Positions 22,123-33,568 of a stretch of DNA of 64,000 nt are shown here, piece by piece. Below the pieces are notes generated by a model. The model ran no database searches. It saw only the letters and a program-made list of their open reading frames with translations, and was not told the DNA's origin. The position numbers and the translations under genes were made by a program. Source of the DNA: Cryptomeria japonica (Eukaryota > Streptophyta > Pinopsida > Cupressales > Cupressaceae); contig NC_081409.1 in NCBI RefSeq assembly GCF_030272615.1, positions 243,039,924 to 243,103,923 of the forward strand, read 5' to 3'. Every line of letters starts with the position of its first letter. The first letter of the stretch is position 1.

Positions 22123-22429
22123 CTTGAAGTTATTAATTACCCCTTTGTGCAATTCGATTGGGAGTCTTTTTCTTGGTTTTTAATCTATTTCTTTGCACTT
22201 TGGTATCGATTTTTCATTTCAAGCCAAGCTGAAATTGTGGAGGAGAAAGATCATTTTGAATTTCATAGATTATTTTCCTCATTCTCAGGTAAGCTTTTTG
22301 TTCTTCCTTTTATGTATTATTTTTGGGGTTTGAAAGCCTTGTTCTTCATCTGTATTTTTGATAGTATGATTAAATGCATTTGCATTTTCGTCTTACCAGT
22401 CATTTAACAGTATACTTTACCCTTTTTGT
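22123..22429. other. AT-rich stretch with no recognised gene
   Basis: An open frame from 22114 is aromatic-rich (many F, W, Y) and reads like T-rich non-coding DNA. No family similarity is visible. Confidence 0.4.
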
Positions 22430-23400
22430 GGTGTTGTTTGGGTTCATCAATGTGAACAACACCACATTTTGTGGTGTTGCACAGATCAATGAACCCGAGC
22501 GACATCATATCATTCCCTGTGCTTTTTATTTTTTGCAATATTTCAAACTTCCAATATCATGGTGGAGTTTGAGTTCGTGAACCTGAAATACACCAAGTTT
22601 TGGTGGAGTTCAGGTTCATTAACCTGTTCTCCACCTTTTCCCCTTTAGCATTGCTCTCTATTATGTGTGACGGGGCTGTAGGCCCGTCATGCACCTTGGG
22701 TTGTCTTGGTGCATTGTAGGTCTGTGACCCCACGATGTGTTCCATCTTGCTCTCTTTGTCTCTACATTTGCCCAAGTGTAGGTGGAATTTGGGTTCATGA
22801 ACTTGAACTACACCGAAATCCGGTGGAATTTGGGTTTGTGAACCCGAACTACACCAAACTTCGGTGGAATTTGGGTTCACCAACCCACACTCCACCTCCC
22901 TTGAGATCTTGCCTTTTCTTATATGGATTGTGCGTGGCAGGGCCATAGGCCCACCATACAATAAAAGACTTGGCTTGGTGCATGGCGGGTCTATGACCCC
23001 GCCACACACCTTGATCAATCTCATGCCATATCCTTAGTGTATGGCGGGTTCATAAACCTGCCCTGCACCTTATTTTAAGTTTTTCCTTTTTCAAGTGTAT
23101 GGCGTGTTTGTGAACTTGCCTTACACCATGATTCACTCATACATGTGTAATTTGGGTTCTTAAACTCGATTTACACCTGATATTCACCTTTGTTTTTCCT
23201 CAGGGCAATGCAGGGCTATGAACCCGATTTACACTTGATTTTCACCTTTGTTTTTCCTCAAGTGCAATTCAGGGATATGAACTTGAATTACACCTGTGAG
23301 TCACACTTTGCCCAAAAAACATAAATCAGGCCTAAGAACCCAAATTACATCAAATACACACACATAAATTAGGTTCATAGGCTTGATTTATTTTTAAATT
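22430..23400. repeat. Palindromic repeat array, right part
   Basis: Around fifteen degenerate copies of a unit built on GGGTTCATGAACCCG-like palindromes, flanked by TGGAATTT or TGTAATTT on one side and ACTACACC or ATTTACACC on the other. Examples lie at 22565-22620, 22780-22900, 23100-23190 and 23200-23310. Variants include GGGCTGTAGGCCCGTCATGCACC (22673-22695) and GGCGGGTTCATAAACCTGCC (23043-23062). Units are spaced about 50-75 bp apart. No coding frame explains the pattern. Confidence 0.75.
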
Positions 23401-23442
23401 ATTATGATACAAGGGGGGCTTTGGAAACCCTAATGGTTTCAA

Positions 23443-24480
23443 TTGCATCACATTCAAGAGTTTGTTCAACTCAGAATGAACAAATGGTTGGTTAATTGTA
23501 CTTCTCTAGTAGTGATGTTTTTCCCATGTTACAGTGTTGTTATTATGCAAATGACAAAGGCATCTCCAAACACGAAGGCCATGAAGTTCAAGAAGAAGGA
23601 CCCACATCCAATTTTCCCACCTTCTTCAGTCTCATCAAACATAGACCATATTAGGGACACTAAGATAGGTCATGTTGACCTAACAAAGCTTTTTAAGAGG
23701 ATTGAACAACCTCCATCACATTACAAAATGGAGTCCACCATCAATAGTGGTATCCATTTATTTGTGGCTTTCCCTATGTCTGATCAAGATCTTGAATTAA
23801 TTATGGCAGTTGCGAGTAACTTTGATCCTGCTAGCAAAAGTGTAAAGGACACCACTGGGAAAAAGTTGATAAGACTAGATGAATATTTCTTTGAACTATC
23901 TTTGAGTGTCCTAATATTGAAAAGTATTCAGACAACACCATATAAATCTTCTCTCAAGAACTAGAAGTGCGGGAGAAGGATTTTGAAGCAAGGTTGAAGC
24001 TTGAATACTTTGATTCAGATGATCTTATATAGAATGGTGTCGTTCCTTCATGATGTATGTATGTTGAATAACAAGAGGTGCTGCAACATCAAATGAATAT
24101 CCTAAAGTGTCTTATCAAGGACATGAGGAAATCCCAAAAAGAACATGTAGAAAAGAAGAAAGAGATTATTGATAAAATCTCTGAAATCCCATGTGTTTTC
24201 CTTGACGAAAATCAAAAGGTTCTTGATGAAGATGTAGTCATTAAGGATTTTAGCTTGTTGGTGGCTACTGAAATTGATAGAGAGGACTTCTCCTTGTCGT
24301 CTATTGATAAATTGGTTGATTTGTAATTTATCTTAGACTTTCTGGATTCACTTATGAATAAACAAAAGAAGTGTTGCACTGATTTAGAAGATTCCATCAG
24401 GCGGGTTAAGATCATCACTAGCCATACTCAGGGACCTAATGGAGCTCAGATGAAAGATGTCTTGTAGAAATTTGAAGAAT
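23443..24480 (+). pseudogene. Unrecognised broken coding segment, Lys-rich then coiled coil
   Basis: The frame at 23443-23964, its continuation after a shift near 23960, and the frame at 24078-24326 (extending past a stop to about 24470) read as one protein. I do not recognise it. Visible features are a basic stretch (KAMKFKKKDPHPIF), a middle globular-looking part (GHVDLTKLFKRIEQPP, FVAFPMSDQDLELIMAV, KKLIRLDEYFFE), and a long charged helical part (LIKDMRKSQKEHVEKKKEII onward) with coiled-coil character. A consensus-like acceptor (CCCATGTTACAG at about 23526-23537) precedes the basic part, so the upstream codons may be intronic. It stands between the palindromic array and putative LTR D. It may be an accessory ORF of a retroelement or a captured gene piece. 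Confidence 0.4.
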
Positions 24481-24508
24481 TTTAGAAGCATGAGTCAACA
24501 TGGAGAAA

Positions 24509-25606
24509 ATGACACTTAGTCATTTTTGTGATTCTGCAATGGCATTTTTTTTTATGTCAATCAACACCTCAAGTCTCGTTTTTTATATGCTCATGTGCAC
24601 ATGTTGAGTGCACAATTCCCAAGTCAAATTGAACTCTTCTTTTGACTTATTCTTAAAGTTAGTTTTAGTTTCCTATTTTCATGTTTCACCTCTCCTCTCT
24701 ATATATGAGGGTTATTATTGTAATAAGAATCATTTTTCCATCATTGTTTATGCAGCAAAACTCTGCCAAAGTGAAGAGCAAATTGAGACGGTGTTCATTT
24801 TGTAAAATTTGCAATTTAATCAAAGAGAAGACAGGTTTGGATTTAAAACTTTGTGTTGAGATCAATCTTGTGTATGATGTAAATATTCTTATGTCGTCCA
24901 TATCATATTTTCTCAAAAGATTAAAGTTGGATATAGTTGATGCAAAATATTGAAAGGTTATTTGTGTTTTTTACAAGTAATCTTTGCATTACTTAGAAAA
25001 TTAAAAAATTAAAAATAGGTTGAGATAGTTGTTTAAAGTCTTTGAGCTTTTACAAGTTATCTCCAAAGTTTATATTGAGAAGGTAAAAAGTAAAGTCTTT
25101 GTGTTGTGTTGATTATCTTATTAGAGTAGAAAATCTTACAACATATCTGGAAGTCTTTGAGCTAGCAGTATATTGATATTTGGGTTACAGTGGTTGATAG
25201 GACTTAGGCATTTAAGAGAGACTTTGAGTTCTTTGTATACACAAGGCCCGTCCCTAGGTCATTTTCAGGAAAAGTAAGTAACATAAGACTTTATTCTTTC
25301 ATGGACGCTTTACTTCCTAATTAGTATAGTTTGAATATTACTGCAAGTTTGAGTTGTGTCAATTAATAGAAGGAATTTGTTCTAAAAAGAGAATTAGATA
25401 GAACTTGTTCTAAAAAAAGAGAACGAAGTTGTTGTGGCATCCTAGATTAGTGTAAATTTAGCAAGTAGAAAAGAGAAAATAAAAATTGTAGTAGAAAGGG
25501 GGAACCTTCCCTTATAATTAGGAGAGATTGTATTTTACCTTCTGAGAAGTATTATCTCATGTACTGTTGTGAAACTCAAATTTTGTAACCCTTCACCAGT
25601 TTACAA
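24509..25606 (+). repeat. Putative 5' LTR of gypsy element D
   Basis: Bounded on the left by TGACACTTAGTC after a purine-rich GGAGAAAA, and on the right by ...TTTACAACA just before GATGGCTTTGCTAGGGACA. The latter resembles the GGTGCCGTTGCCGGGGACA leader start of many gypsy elements. A TATA box (CTCTATATATGAGG, about 24700) lies inside. No second copy is in the window, so the edges are inferred from context only. Confidence 0.45.
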
Positions 25607-25699
25607 CATTTTCACCCAATAGTGTTTTGATGGCTTTGCTAGGGACACAAGCACATAATCGGTTTCTACTCTAGCAAGTCAAATTTACACACGTGGGCG

Positions 25700-26216
25700 A
25701 AGAAATCAAGGTGTTGTTGATCTTGTCTTTCAATTTCTTCAAGAACATCATTTTGATTACATACCTGTACATGCAAGTTCTTCTCTTCAGAGAACAGGGA
25801 GTTTTCCACCTTCTAATAAAAGATCTCCTATTCCAAGTGAATCTTCAAGTGCACCAAGACCTTTAGTAATTCCACGAGTACAAAGGTTTGTAATTCTTCC
25901 ATTTCAACCTCTCCAATCAATAGCAAGCTACTCTAGGACTGTGGGGGCAGAATTTTGACTCTATCTCTTCATCCTCTTCCACATCATTCGAAGAATAATA
26001 TTCCCAAGTTCTTCGGGGATGGCAAGGAACACCTAGATGAACACATTGCAACATTTCTTATTGCATGTTGAATTCTTGGTGTTGAGTTTGAAGATGTAGC
26101 AATACGACTTTTTGTTGAAATATTGCAAGGTGAAATAACAGATTGGTTTTACTATCTGGCACCTCAAACTATCACCACTTGGTATATTCTTAAAACTCTA
26201 TTTGAGGGATGGTTCG
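25700..26216 (+). pseudogene. Gag of element D, 5' part
   Basis: Frames give QGVVDLVFQFLQEHHFDYIPVHASSS near 25715-25790, a Ser/Pro-rich stretch, then IPKFFGDGKEHLDEHIATFLIAC, FEDVAIRLFVE, GEITDWFYYLAPQTITTWYILK and LFEGWF at the copia junction. These are the standard blocks of a plant gypsy gag core. The sequence continues without loss at 34907 (KPTEDAHSLLSHLTSMRKEP). There is a TGA within LIAC-x-ILG at about 26070 and a frameshift upstream. Confidence 0.8.
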
Positions 26217-27555
26217 TGTTGGACATTCCTGCTGCTAGGATATGTTGTTGTCATTGATGTCAACATATTCATGTGATTTATTGCTCTGAGGTTTGCAGAT
26301 TGGTTTATTGGGATCATGGTTTGGTATATGGAGTATTTCTAGTATCATTATATTCTTTTGTATTGGTTTTGGTGATCCAGGAAGATTAATTGATCATATT
26401 CTATGATCTGGTTTGCAGTTTGTTTTTTTTGATCAGTGCTTTGCAGAGTTCAGTATTTCCTATGGTATATTCTGGTGTGATCAAATCTTGAGCTGAGCTT
26501 TTGGGAGATTGTTTGGGATGGTCTTGTGTATCTTCCTTTTAGATGGTTCATGATTTTTTACTCCACAAGCTATCTTTCTTCATGACAATTGTTGTTGTTT
26601 GAGTGTTCTTGAGTTTCAGATGTTGATTGATGAAGATTTCACAAGTGGTGTTGGTAAAACTATTACTGATGATTATATCATTCTTGTTGGTGTTTCCTAA
26701 TTGTGTCATATTTGTTTTGATTATCCGCATCAATTGTTGTTTGAGTTCTTCCTGATTTTGCTGAAATCAGTGATGTTCTTCATGTTATGCGGTATTCCTG
26801 GTGGTGTAGTGTGTTGTGGTTGATCTTGGTGTGATTTTCGGTGGTGATGGGCATTTGGAAATTTGATTTAGGTCCATGTTATGCCATGTATATCATTATA
26901 TTAGTCCAGTGGTCGATCTTTGTATTGTGTGATGTAGTTTTGTAATTGTGAGTTGAGGGTTTAACCAAACTTGTCATCAAGGTTGATGAATTGTATAAAT
27001 AGGTGATATATTCATGTAATTTAGGTGTCGTGGTTGTGTCTGCATTATCAGAGAGTGATGTATCAGTGAACAAGGGATTCATCTTGCGATGTGGTGTATT
27101 AAACAAAGATTGGTGTTGCAGAGCAGACAAATGTGCTTAACCGGAACTGTCATCAAGCATTTGTAGATGCTATTATTGTAGTTCATTCCTTCCGGATTGT
27201 AGTCCGAACCTTGTTGTAAGTCAGTGAGACTTCCCTGAGGGTTGTAGCCTTCTACGTTATTGTATCTTGAGCCATAATCTCTAGGCAATGTGCCTGAATG
27301 TTGGTGCATTCCCCATTGTAATATTTTCACATACTACTATAGAGTATCGTCTTATTGTGGGTAGGTTCCCACCGTGTTTTTTCCCTTAACCGGGTTTTCC
27401 ACATAAAAATCTTGGTGTTGTGTGTTGTGCTATCAATTTGCTTATCTTTGATGTTGCTGTAGTTCATCATATTTGTATTTGTGGTTGAGTTTGTAGATCT
27501 GATGAAAACTGATGCACCCCCCCTCTTAAGTTTTCTCTCATTGTTGTTGCCAACA
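26217..27555 (+). repeat. 5' LTR of copia E
   Basis: Starts TGTTGGACATT and ends TTGTTGCCAACA. It is 1339 bp against 1338 bp for the 3' copy. A TATA box lies at about 26992-27001, and a C-run (CACCCCCCCTCTTAAG) precedes the right edge. Confidence 0.95.
26992..27001 (+). promoter_or_regulatory. TATA box of LTR E
   Basis: GTATAAATAGG in the 5' LTR. The same box is kept at about 34341-34350 in the 3' LTR. Confidence 0.65.
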
Positions 27556-27576
27556 ATTGGTATTATAGCTAGATCC
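27556..27576 (+). other. Primer-binding site of copia E
   Basis: ATTGGTATTATAGCTAGATC directly after the LTR is a decayed form of the initiator-Met tRNA complement (TGGTATCAGAGC). Confidence 0.8.
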
Positions 27577-27611
27577 TCCAGAAGAAGCTTAACTGCTTGA
27601 GGGGATCCGAG

Positions 27612-28704
27612 ATGGCAACTGGAGGTGTTATCTTTAAGAAGGAGAGTCTGATATTTGATGGAAGTAACTATCCTATATGGAAGAACCGGATGGAGGTGCA
27701 CATGAGATGTCTTGGAGAAGATTATTGGAAGATTACAAAGAATGCCTATTTTGTTTCTCTGAATAGACTGGTTACTGCTTATGAGATCAAGGAAGCTGAA
27801 AATAACATTAGAGCGAAGGAAGCATTGCTGAGTGTCCTGACTGATTCAGAGATGACTAATGTAATGGGACCATACTGTACATGAGATATGGGAGAAGCTT
27901 GAGACCTTGCATGAAGGAGATAAACAAGTCAAAGTTCCTAAGTTGTAGAGTTTGAAAGGGAAGTATGAGATGTTGAAGATGGGAGAAGATGAGAACATAA
28001 ATTCCTTTATGGCTAAGGTGAATGAACTTGTCTTAGGTATTAGATGTGTTGGTGGAACCCTTGAAGAAGATGAAATTATTGCTAAGGTGATGAAATCATT
28101 GCCTCTTGCTTACAAAGATAAGGTAGCTGCTATTGATGAGATCCAGAGTGTAACTACTGCGACAAGAGATATGCTGGTTGGAAAGATTGTTGCATTTGAA
28201 CTGAGCAAATTTGATGAAACACATGGAAAGTCTGAAATAAAATTTAGAGTGCTTGTATCCAGAAAGTAGAAGTATGATCCTGAAGAATGTAGAATATACA
28301 GATAGGAAAGAAAGGGAAGATAAATGGAAGAGAAAGAAAGACAATTGGATGAGCTTGAAGCATTGATTGCCTAGAGATTGCCTAAGGGAGTTGGTAAGTA
28401 TGATGGAAAATTGCCTGTGAAATGTTTCTCTTGCAATAGGATAGGACATTTTGCTTCTAGGTGCCCGAAGAGAATGTCTAACTATGATAGACATGATAAA
28501 TTTGATAAGCATGATAGGAATGATATATATGAGAAGCATGAGAAATATGACAAGCCTTACAAGATTAACCAAAAGTATAAGCATCAGAAGAACTATTATT
28601 ATGCTAGTGATGAAGGTGTAATAGATGAAGAATCGAAAGGAGATGAAGTGGTTTTTATTGCTATCAAAGAAGGTGGACTGGTACCTATTGATTCCACAAG
28701 CTGA
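27612..28704 (+). pseudogene. Copia gag with zinc knuckle (element E)
   Basis: The ATG at 27612 opens MATGGVIFKKESLIFDGSNY, then WKNRMEVHMRCLGEDYW, the copia gag N-terminal blocks (UBN2-like). After stops near 27882 it continues at 27952-28269 (LKGKYEMLKMGEDENINSF, FMAKVNELVL, VMKSLPLAYKD) and 28378-28704. The last part has the CCHC knuckle CFSCNRIGHFASRCPKR with all four ligands present, followed by a His/Lys/Asp-rich tail. It would package the element RNA. Several stops separate the parts. Confidence 0.9.
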
Positions 28705-28900
28705 ACTATTGAGGAGAAAGCTTTAGTTGCTAAAGTTGAAGAGAAAGATGAAAGGGTAATTGACAATAGTTGTTCATGTCATATGACCAATGAAAATATA
28801 TTTTTTAAGTATGGAAAGATATGATGGTGGAATAGTGAGATTTGGAGATGACAAAGCCTGTGTGATCCGTGGTAGAGGTTCTATTTCCTTTGATGGTAAG
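28705..28900 (+). pseudogene. Copia aspartic protease (element E)
   Basis: RVIDNSCSCHMT (28755-28790) stands at the active site, where family members read D-S-G-C-S or similar. Here Gly is replaced, so activity is doubtful. After a frameshift the SMERYDGGIVRFGDDKACVIRG and LYVEGLKHNILSVGQM blocks follow normally. Confidence 0.8.
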
Positions 28901-30123
28901 CATAACACTGATGATGTCTTGTATGTTGAAGGTTTAAAGCATAATATTTTAAGTGTTGGACAGATGGTTGACAAAGGTTATGATTTACAATTCAAGAATG
29001 AAAAATGCAAGATCCTAAATGCCTCTGGTATAGAGATTGCACCAGGAACTAAGACTAAAGGTAATATCTTTCATTTGAATGTTGGTAAGAAAATTTGTTT
29101 GATTGCTCAGATTGATGAGAGTTGGTTGTGGCATAGGAGAATGTGCCATGTTAATTTTGATTCAATGATCAAGATCAATTCTACACAAGTTGTTAGAGAT
29201 TTGCCTAAAATTGTTAAGCCTGTTAATCCGGTATGTAAGGAATGTCAAATGGGTAAGCAACCAAGAATTTATTTCAAGAGCAAGCAATATACATCTTATG
29301 GATTGCTAGATATTGTGCATACTGACCTATGTGGACCTACAAATGTTAGAAGTGTGCAGGGTGATAGATATTTTATGTTACTAATTGATGATTAGTCTAG
29401 GATGATGTGGGTTGTCTTTTTGAAGGAGAAATCAGAAGCATTGGACAAATTCAAGATGTTCAAAGCAAAGATTGAGACTGAGATAGGACTGAAGGTGAAA
29501 TGTCCGAGATCTGACAAAGGAGAAGAATTTTGTTTGGGTGAGTTTGATTCATTCTGTGAGAAGCATGGGATTAAAAGATAATTATCTGCTCCTAGAACCC
29601 CACAACATAATGGAGTTGTTGAAAGGAACAACATGATTGTCTTGGATGCTACAAGGACTATGTTGATTGAAGGAATGTTCCAAAGATCTATTGGAGATAA
29701 TTTTTTAGCACTGTTGTTTACACATTCAACCGAGTTCATATAAAAGATGATACCAGTAAGACTCCTTATGAGCTATGGTTTGGTCATGTTCCTATTGTGG
29801 GATATTTCAGAAATTTTGGTAGCAAGTGTTATATCAAGAGAGATGAGGATATAGGAAAGTTTGATGCAGGAAGTGACGAAGGAATTTTCTTGGGATATTC
29901 AACAAAGAGCAAATCCTATTGGTGCTACAATAAGAGATTGAGAAAGATAGTGGAAAGTGCAAATGTGAAAGTTGATGAGAATTGTGGAAAAGAGACCAGA
30001 GCATGCGGGTATGATGATGGTCAACACGTTGTTCTAACTCCTATTCATACTGAGGAATTGAAGAAGAATGATTTGGTAGAGACAATTAATTCGGATATTG
30101 ATGTTGCCAGTAGAGACAATTAA
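28901..30123 (+). pseudogene. Copia GAG-pre-integrase and integrase (element E)
   Basis: LWHRRMCH and VCKECQMGKQ form the HHCC zinc-binding element of the pre-integrase domain. The catalytic core has D in IVHTDLCGP, the second D in PRSDKGEEF and E in HNGVVERNN. There is a TAG inside DD-x-SRMMWVVF (29394), a TAA in KR-x-LSAPRTPQHN (about 29579), and a frameshift around 29700-29790 before YELWFGH and the C-terminal GSKCYIKRDED...GIFLGYSTKSKSYWCYN. The enzyme would insert the cDNA into the chromosome. This copy is inactive. Confidence 0.92.
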
Positions 30124-30286
30124 TCTAAATATTGCTGCTACCGGTAGAGAGGTGCATGAGCCTAGAAATTTGAATAATCAGAAGACTTTGAGGTATGTAA
30201 GGTTGAATCATTCTAAAAATTAGATTATTGGTGATAAAAATAAAAGCATGATGAATAGGAGAAGGTTAGTTGTTGAATAGGTATGT

Positions 30287-30600
30287 TTGATTTCCAAAAT
30301 TGAACCTAAAGATGTTGTTGAAGCTTGCGAAGATGAAAATTGGATAAGGGATATGGAAGAAGAATTATATCAGATTGAAAAGAATAACACATGGGAACTT
30401 GTGCCTAGACCTAAAGACAAGAATGTGATTGGTACTAAATGGGTATTAAGGAACAAAGTGAATGAAGCTGGTGAAGTTGTCAGAAATAAAGCTAGATTGG
30501 TGTGCAAAGGATATTCACAGAAAGAAGGGATTGATTTTGAGGAGACTTTTTCTCTGGTAACTAGACTTGAAGTTGTTAGACTATTGCTTGCATATGCTGT
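30287..30600 (+). pseudogene. Copia reverse transcriptase, 5' part (element E)
   Basis: WIRDMEEELYQIEKNNTWELV, IGTKWVLRNKVNEAGEVVRNKARLV, KGYSQKEGIDFEETFSLV and LEVVRLLLAYA are the RT fingers of copia. The frame is then broken by solo LTR G. The RT resumes at about 32018 with YKDFKVYQMDVKSAF, so only a few residues around the junction are unclear. Confidence 0.92.
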
Positions 30601-30601
30601 C

Positions 30602-32016
30602 GATGCCATGAAAACGGGATCAATGGACAATAAAAAAACCATGTTAGTAAACTTTCAACCATAAGCATAACATGAAAACGAATTCATTTCAAAAGCATAT
30701 CAAGAAAGATTAGTAACAAAGCAAATAGGAAAATAAAGAACTAGGCAACTCTAATACTCCCCCCCTATGCTTGATGATGTTGGCTCTTCCTTGTTCCTCT
30801 CCTCTCCAAGTCCCAAATGAATGTAGCTCTTAGCTTTTAGAACTATCCATGGATGCCATCTGAAGATTCAAGATGGTTGTAAATGAAAACAAATGCTTAT
30901 GCAAGTGTAAAAGGTTTTCTATGAGAAAGCTTTGAATTAATGTCTATGTGAATTTAACTATAATAACAATGCTCTAATTCTCTCTCTCTCTTTTTCTTTG
31001 CTTGGGGAATGGGGTCCTTTTATAGGGAAAAATGTTGATTGAATGGCCAAGATTGAGTGGGCTTGTGAAGGGTCAAGATTGATGTGTTTGGGATCCATGT
31101 GATGACTTTCAACCCAATCCCATGATGACAAGTGTCACTATGAGAGGCCTTGAGAGGAGAGGGAAGAAGCATTAAATGATTGAGATGACATGAGGGTAAC
31201 CCTAGGAGGGTTTGGTTAGGCTTGAGTTAGTGGATAAAGCTTTTATCCAATGGATGAACTCTTATGCAAGAGTTAATGGAGATAACCATGGTCAAAGCAA
31301 TGAATGCTTGAAGAGACCCATGAGTTAAATGAGAGTTGAGTTAGAGAGAAAGTCTCTAACCATGTGGGGAGGTTGAGTTAACCATTAATGGTTATGTAAG
31401 AGCCATAAAGGATTTGAAAGACTTTGGGGGTTAACTTGTTGAAAACTTAAAGCCTTTAATGCATTTCAAAGACTTTGAGGCATTTTTGAGAAGGGACCTT
31501 TGTTTGGGAATGTGCAAATGATTAGAGAGGGAGATTAGGATAATTAGAAGGGGTTAGAAGAGTCTAAAAGGGGGTTAGAAGAGTCTACAAGGAAGTTAGT
31601 GAGCAAGTGGGTGAGGATAAAAGGGGATTTTAATTAAAATAAAATTCATTTATTTCAACTAAAATTGTGCAACTTGCATTTGTAGGAGAGTGCAAGTGGG
31701 AGGGTTTTAGAGATTTAAATAAATATTTTTTTATTTAAATGTGAGAGAGAGGATTTTAGGGATTTAAATAAATGTTGATTTATTTAAATGTGGAGAGGGG
31801 TTAATTAAACAAATATGCTTTATTCATTTGATTAATTGTCAGAATATGGTTTAATGAATTAAATTAAATAAATTGAATAATTTATTTAATTGATAGGAGA
31901 AGAGGTTTAAGATGAATTAATTAAATATTAATTTAATTAGTTGTTGATCGAAAGTTTAAATAATCAAATAAATACTAAGTATTCATTTAATTAAGTGGAC
32001 AGATTTGGGTGTCTAC
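30602..32016 (-). repeat. Solo LTR G inside the copia RT
   Basis: Read on the minus strand it begins TGTAGACACCCAAATC and ends near ATCGACA. The start resembles LTR F and LTR B, so a gypsy origin is likely. A TATA box reads CTATAAAAGGACC on the minus strand. The U3 part holds repeated ATTTAAATAAAT blocks (31620-31990) as in LTR F. It is about 1.4 kb with no coding sequence. The RT homology on its two sides is nearly continuous, but I could not find a clean target duplication, so the left edge is uncertain by some bases. Confidence 0.8.
31014..31026 (-). promoter_or_regulatory. TATA box of LTR G
   Basis: CCCTATAAAAGG on the minus strand, about 1 kb into the LTR, followed downstream by a CT-rich stretch. 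Confidence 0.65.
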
Positions 32017-32017
32017 A

Positions 32018-33245
32018 ACTATCTATAAGGATTTCAAGGTATATCAGATGGATGTCAAGTCAGCTTTCCAGAATGGTGATCTTGAGGAAGAAGTCTACAT
32101 TGAGAAACCTGATAGATTTTCCCTATCAGATGATGGAGACATGGTATGCAAACTGAAAAAAGCTCTTTATGGATTGAAACAAGCCCTTAGAGCCTGGTAT
32201 GCTAGATTGGATAAGTATTTGTTGAAATTGGGATTTAATAAAGGTACTGCTAATAGTAATTTGTATCTTAAAATTTAAAAATGATAACATCTTGATTGTT
32301 GAAGTTTTTGTTGATGATATTATCTTTGGAGGAGATGATAATTTGAGTATGAAGTTTCTTGGTGATATGCAAAAAGATTTTGAGATGTCTACGATAGGAG
32401 AGATGGAATTTTTCTTAGGTTTGCAAATTTCTTAGACTAGAAAAGGTATTTTTATATCTCAAACTAAATATGTAAAGGAATTATTAAAGAAGTTTGGGTT
32501 AGATGACTCCAAACCAGTTGGAACTCCTATGGTGACTGGTTGCAAATTATCTAAAAATAATGAATCTATGAAAGCCAATCAGTCTTTGTACAGATCTATG
32601 GTTGGTGGACTGTTATATCTTACTCAAACTAGACCAAACATTATGCATATTGTGTGCATGGCTGCTAGATATCAAGCTGATTCGAAAGAGAGTCATGTCA
32701 ATGTTGTAAAGAGGATATTCAAATACTTGAAAGGAACTATGGATTATGGTTTGTGGTACCCGAGGAATGATGATTTTAAGTTATGTGCTTACACTGATGC
32801 TGATTGGGCTGGTGATGTTGATGACTGGAAGAGTACCTCTGATGGTGCTTTTATTTTAGGTAAGAAATTGGTTTCATGGGCTAGTAAGAAACACGATTTA
32901 GTTTCCCTATCTTCTGCTGAAGCCAAGTACATTGTTGTTGCTAGTAACTACACTCGGGTAGTTTGGATGAAGAAAATGTTGAAGGATATTAGAGTTATCT
33001 ATGATGAGCCTACTATCATATATTGTGATAATTCCAGTGCTATCAATATGTCAAAGAATCTGGTGCAACATTCAAAGACTAAACATGTATCAATCAAATA
33101 CCATTTCAGCGAAGAGGAAGTTGAGTTGGAGTATGTGTCTACGAAGGAACAAAATGATGATATTTTCACTAAGCCTTTACTTGCAGATACATTTTTCTAT
33201 TTGAGAGACAAGTTAGGGGTATTTGCCCCTCCCGATGAGAACTAG
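32018..33245 (+). pseudogene. Copia RT 3' part and RNase H (element E)
   Basis: The RT continues with VYQMDVKSAFQNGDLEEEVYIEKP (first catalytic Asp) and LKKALYGLKQALRAWY. After a frameshift near 32275 it gives VFVDDIIFGG (the catalytic DD pair, F in place of Y), MSTIGEMEFFLGLQI and TKYVKELLKKFG. The long frame at 32529-33245 covers GTPMVTG, YRSMVGGLLYLTQTRPNI, then RNase H: AYTDADWAGDVDDWKSTSD, LSSAEAKYIV, IIYCDNSSAI, KHVSIKYHF and the end TKPLLADTFFYLRDKLGV. The order and length match copia pol. Two interruptions remain. Confidence 0.93.
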
Positions 33246-33568
33246 ATGCATTGAGTTGCATCAATTCGATGGATTTCATAGTCTTATCTTCTTGTTCAGA
33301 TTGATGAATTGGTGTTGCTACTCTGGTGGAGTAGTCTGTTGGATTAGTTATGTGTTTATAGGGGAGAGAATCATGATTTACTCATCTAAGGGGGAGAGTT
33401 TGATTTTCCATTTTGAGATCTTTGGCATTGTTGTCAAAGGGGGAGAGAAGCATGTGAAAAACTGTTTTATTTGCTTGATCTTAGGGGGAGTTTGTTGGAG
33501 ATGTTTTCTTTCTTTTCATTGATTATTTTTCATATTCATATATTGCCATCAATGCCTAAGGGGGAGAT
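33246..33568 (+). other. 3' untranslated region of copia E with repeated polypurine tracts
   Basis: Four copies of AAGGGGGAGA-like purine runs lie at about 33388, 33437, 33484 and 33557. The last (AAGGGGGAGAT at 33558-33568) abuts the 3' LTR and is the functional plus-strand primer site by position. Confidence 0.8.

Noticed and set aside
20811-22127. Target duplication around LTR K
   Set aside because: The flanks ATTTA and CTTGA do not match, and shifting the edges by some bases did not give a match with TG...CA ends.
21491-23400. CRISPR-like array
   Set aside because: The repeats are degenerate or simple tandem units without unique spacers of constant size, in a plant retroelement setting.
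30581-30585. ACTAT left of LTR G as a target duplication matching the right flank
   Set aside because: Using it would place RT residues LLLAYA inside the LTR and would not restore the RT frame.
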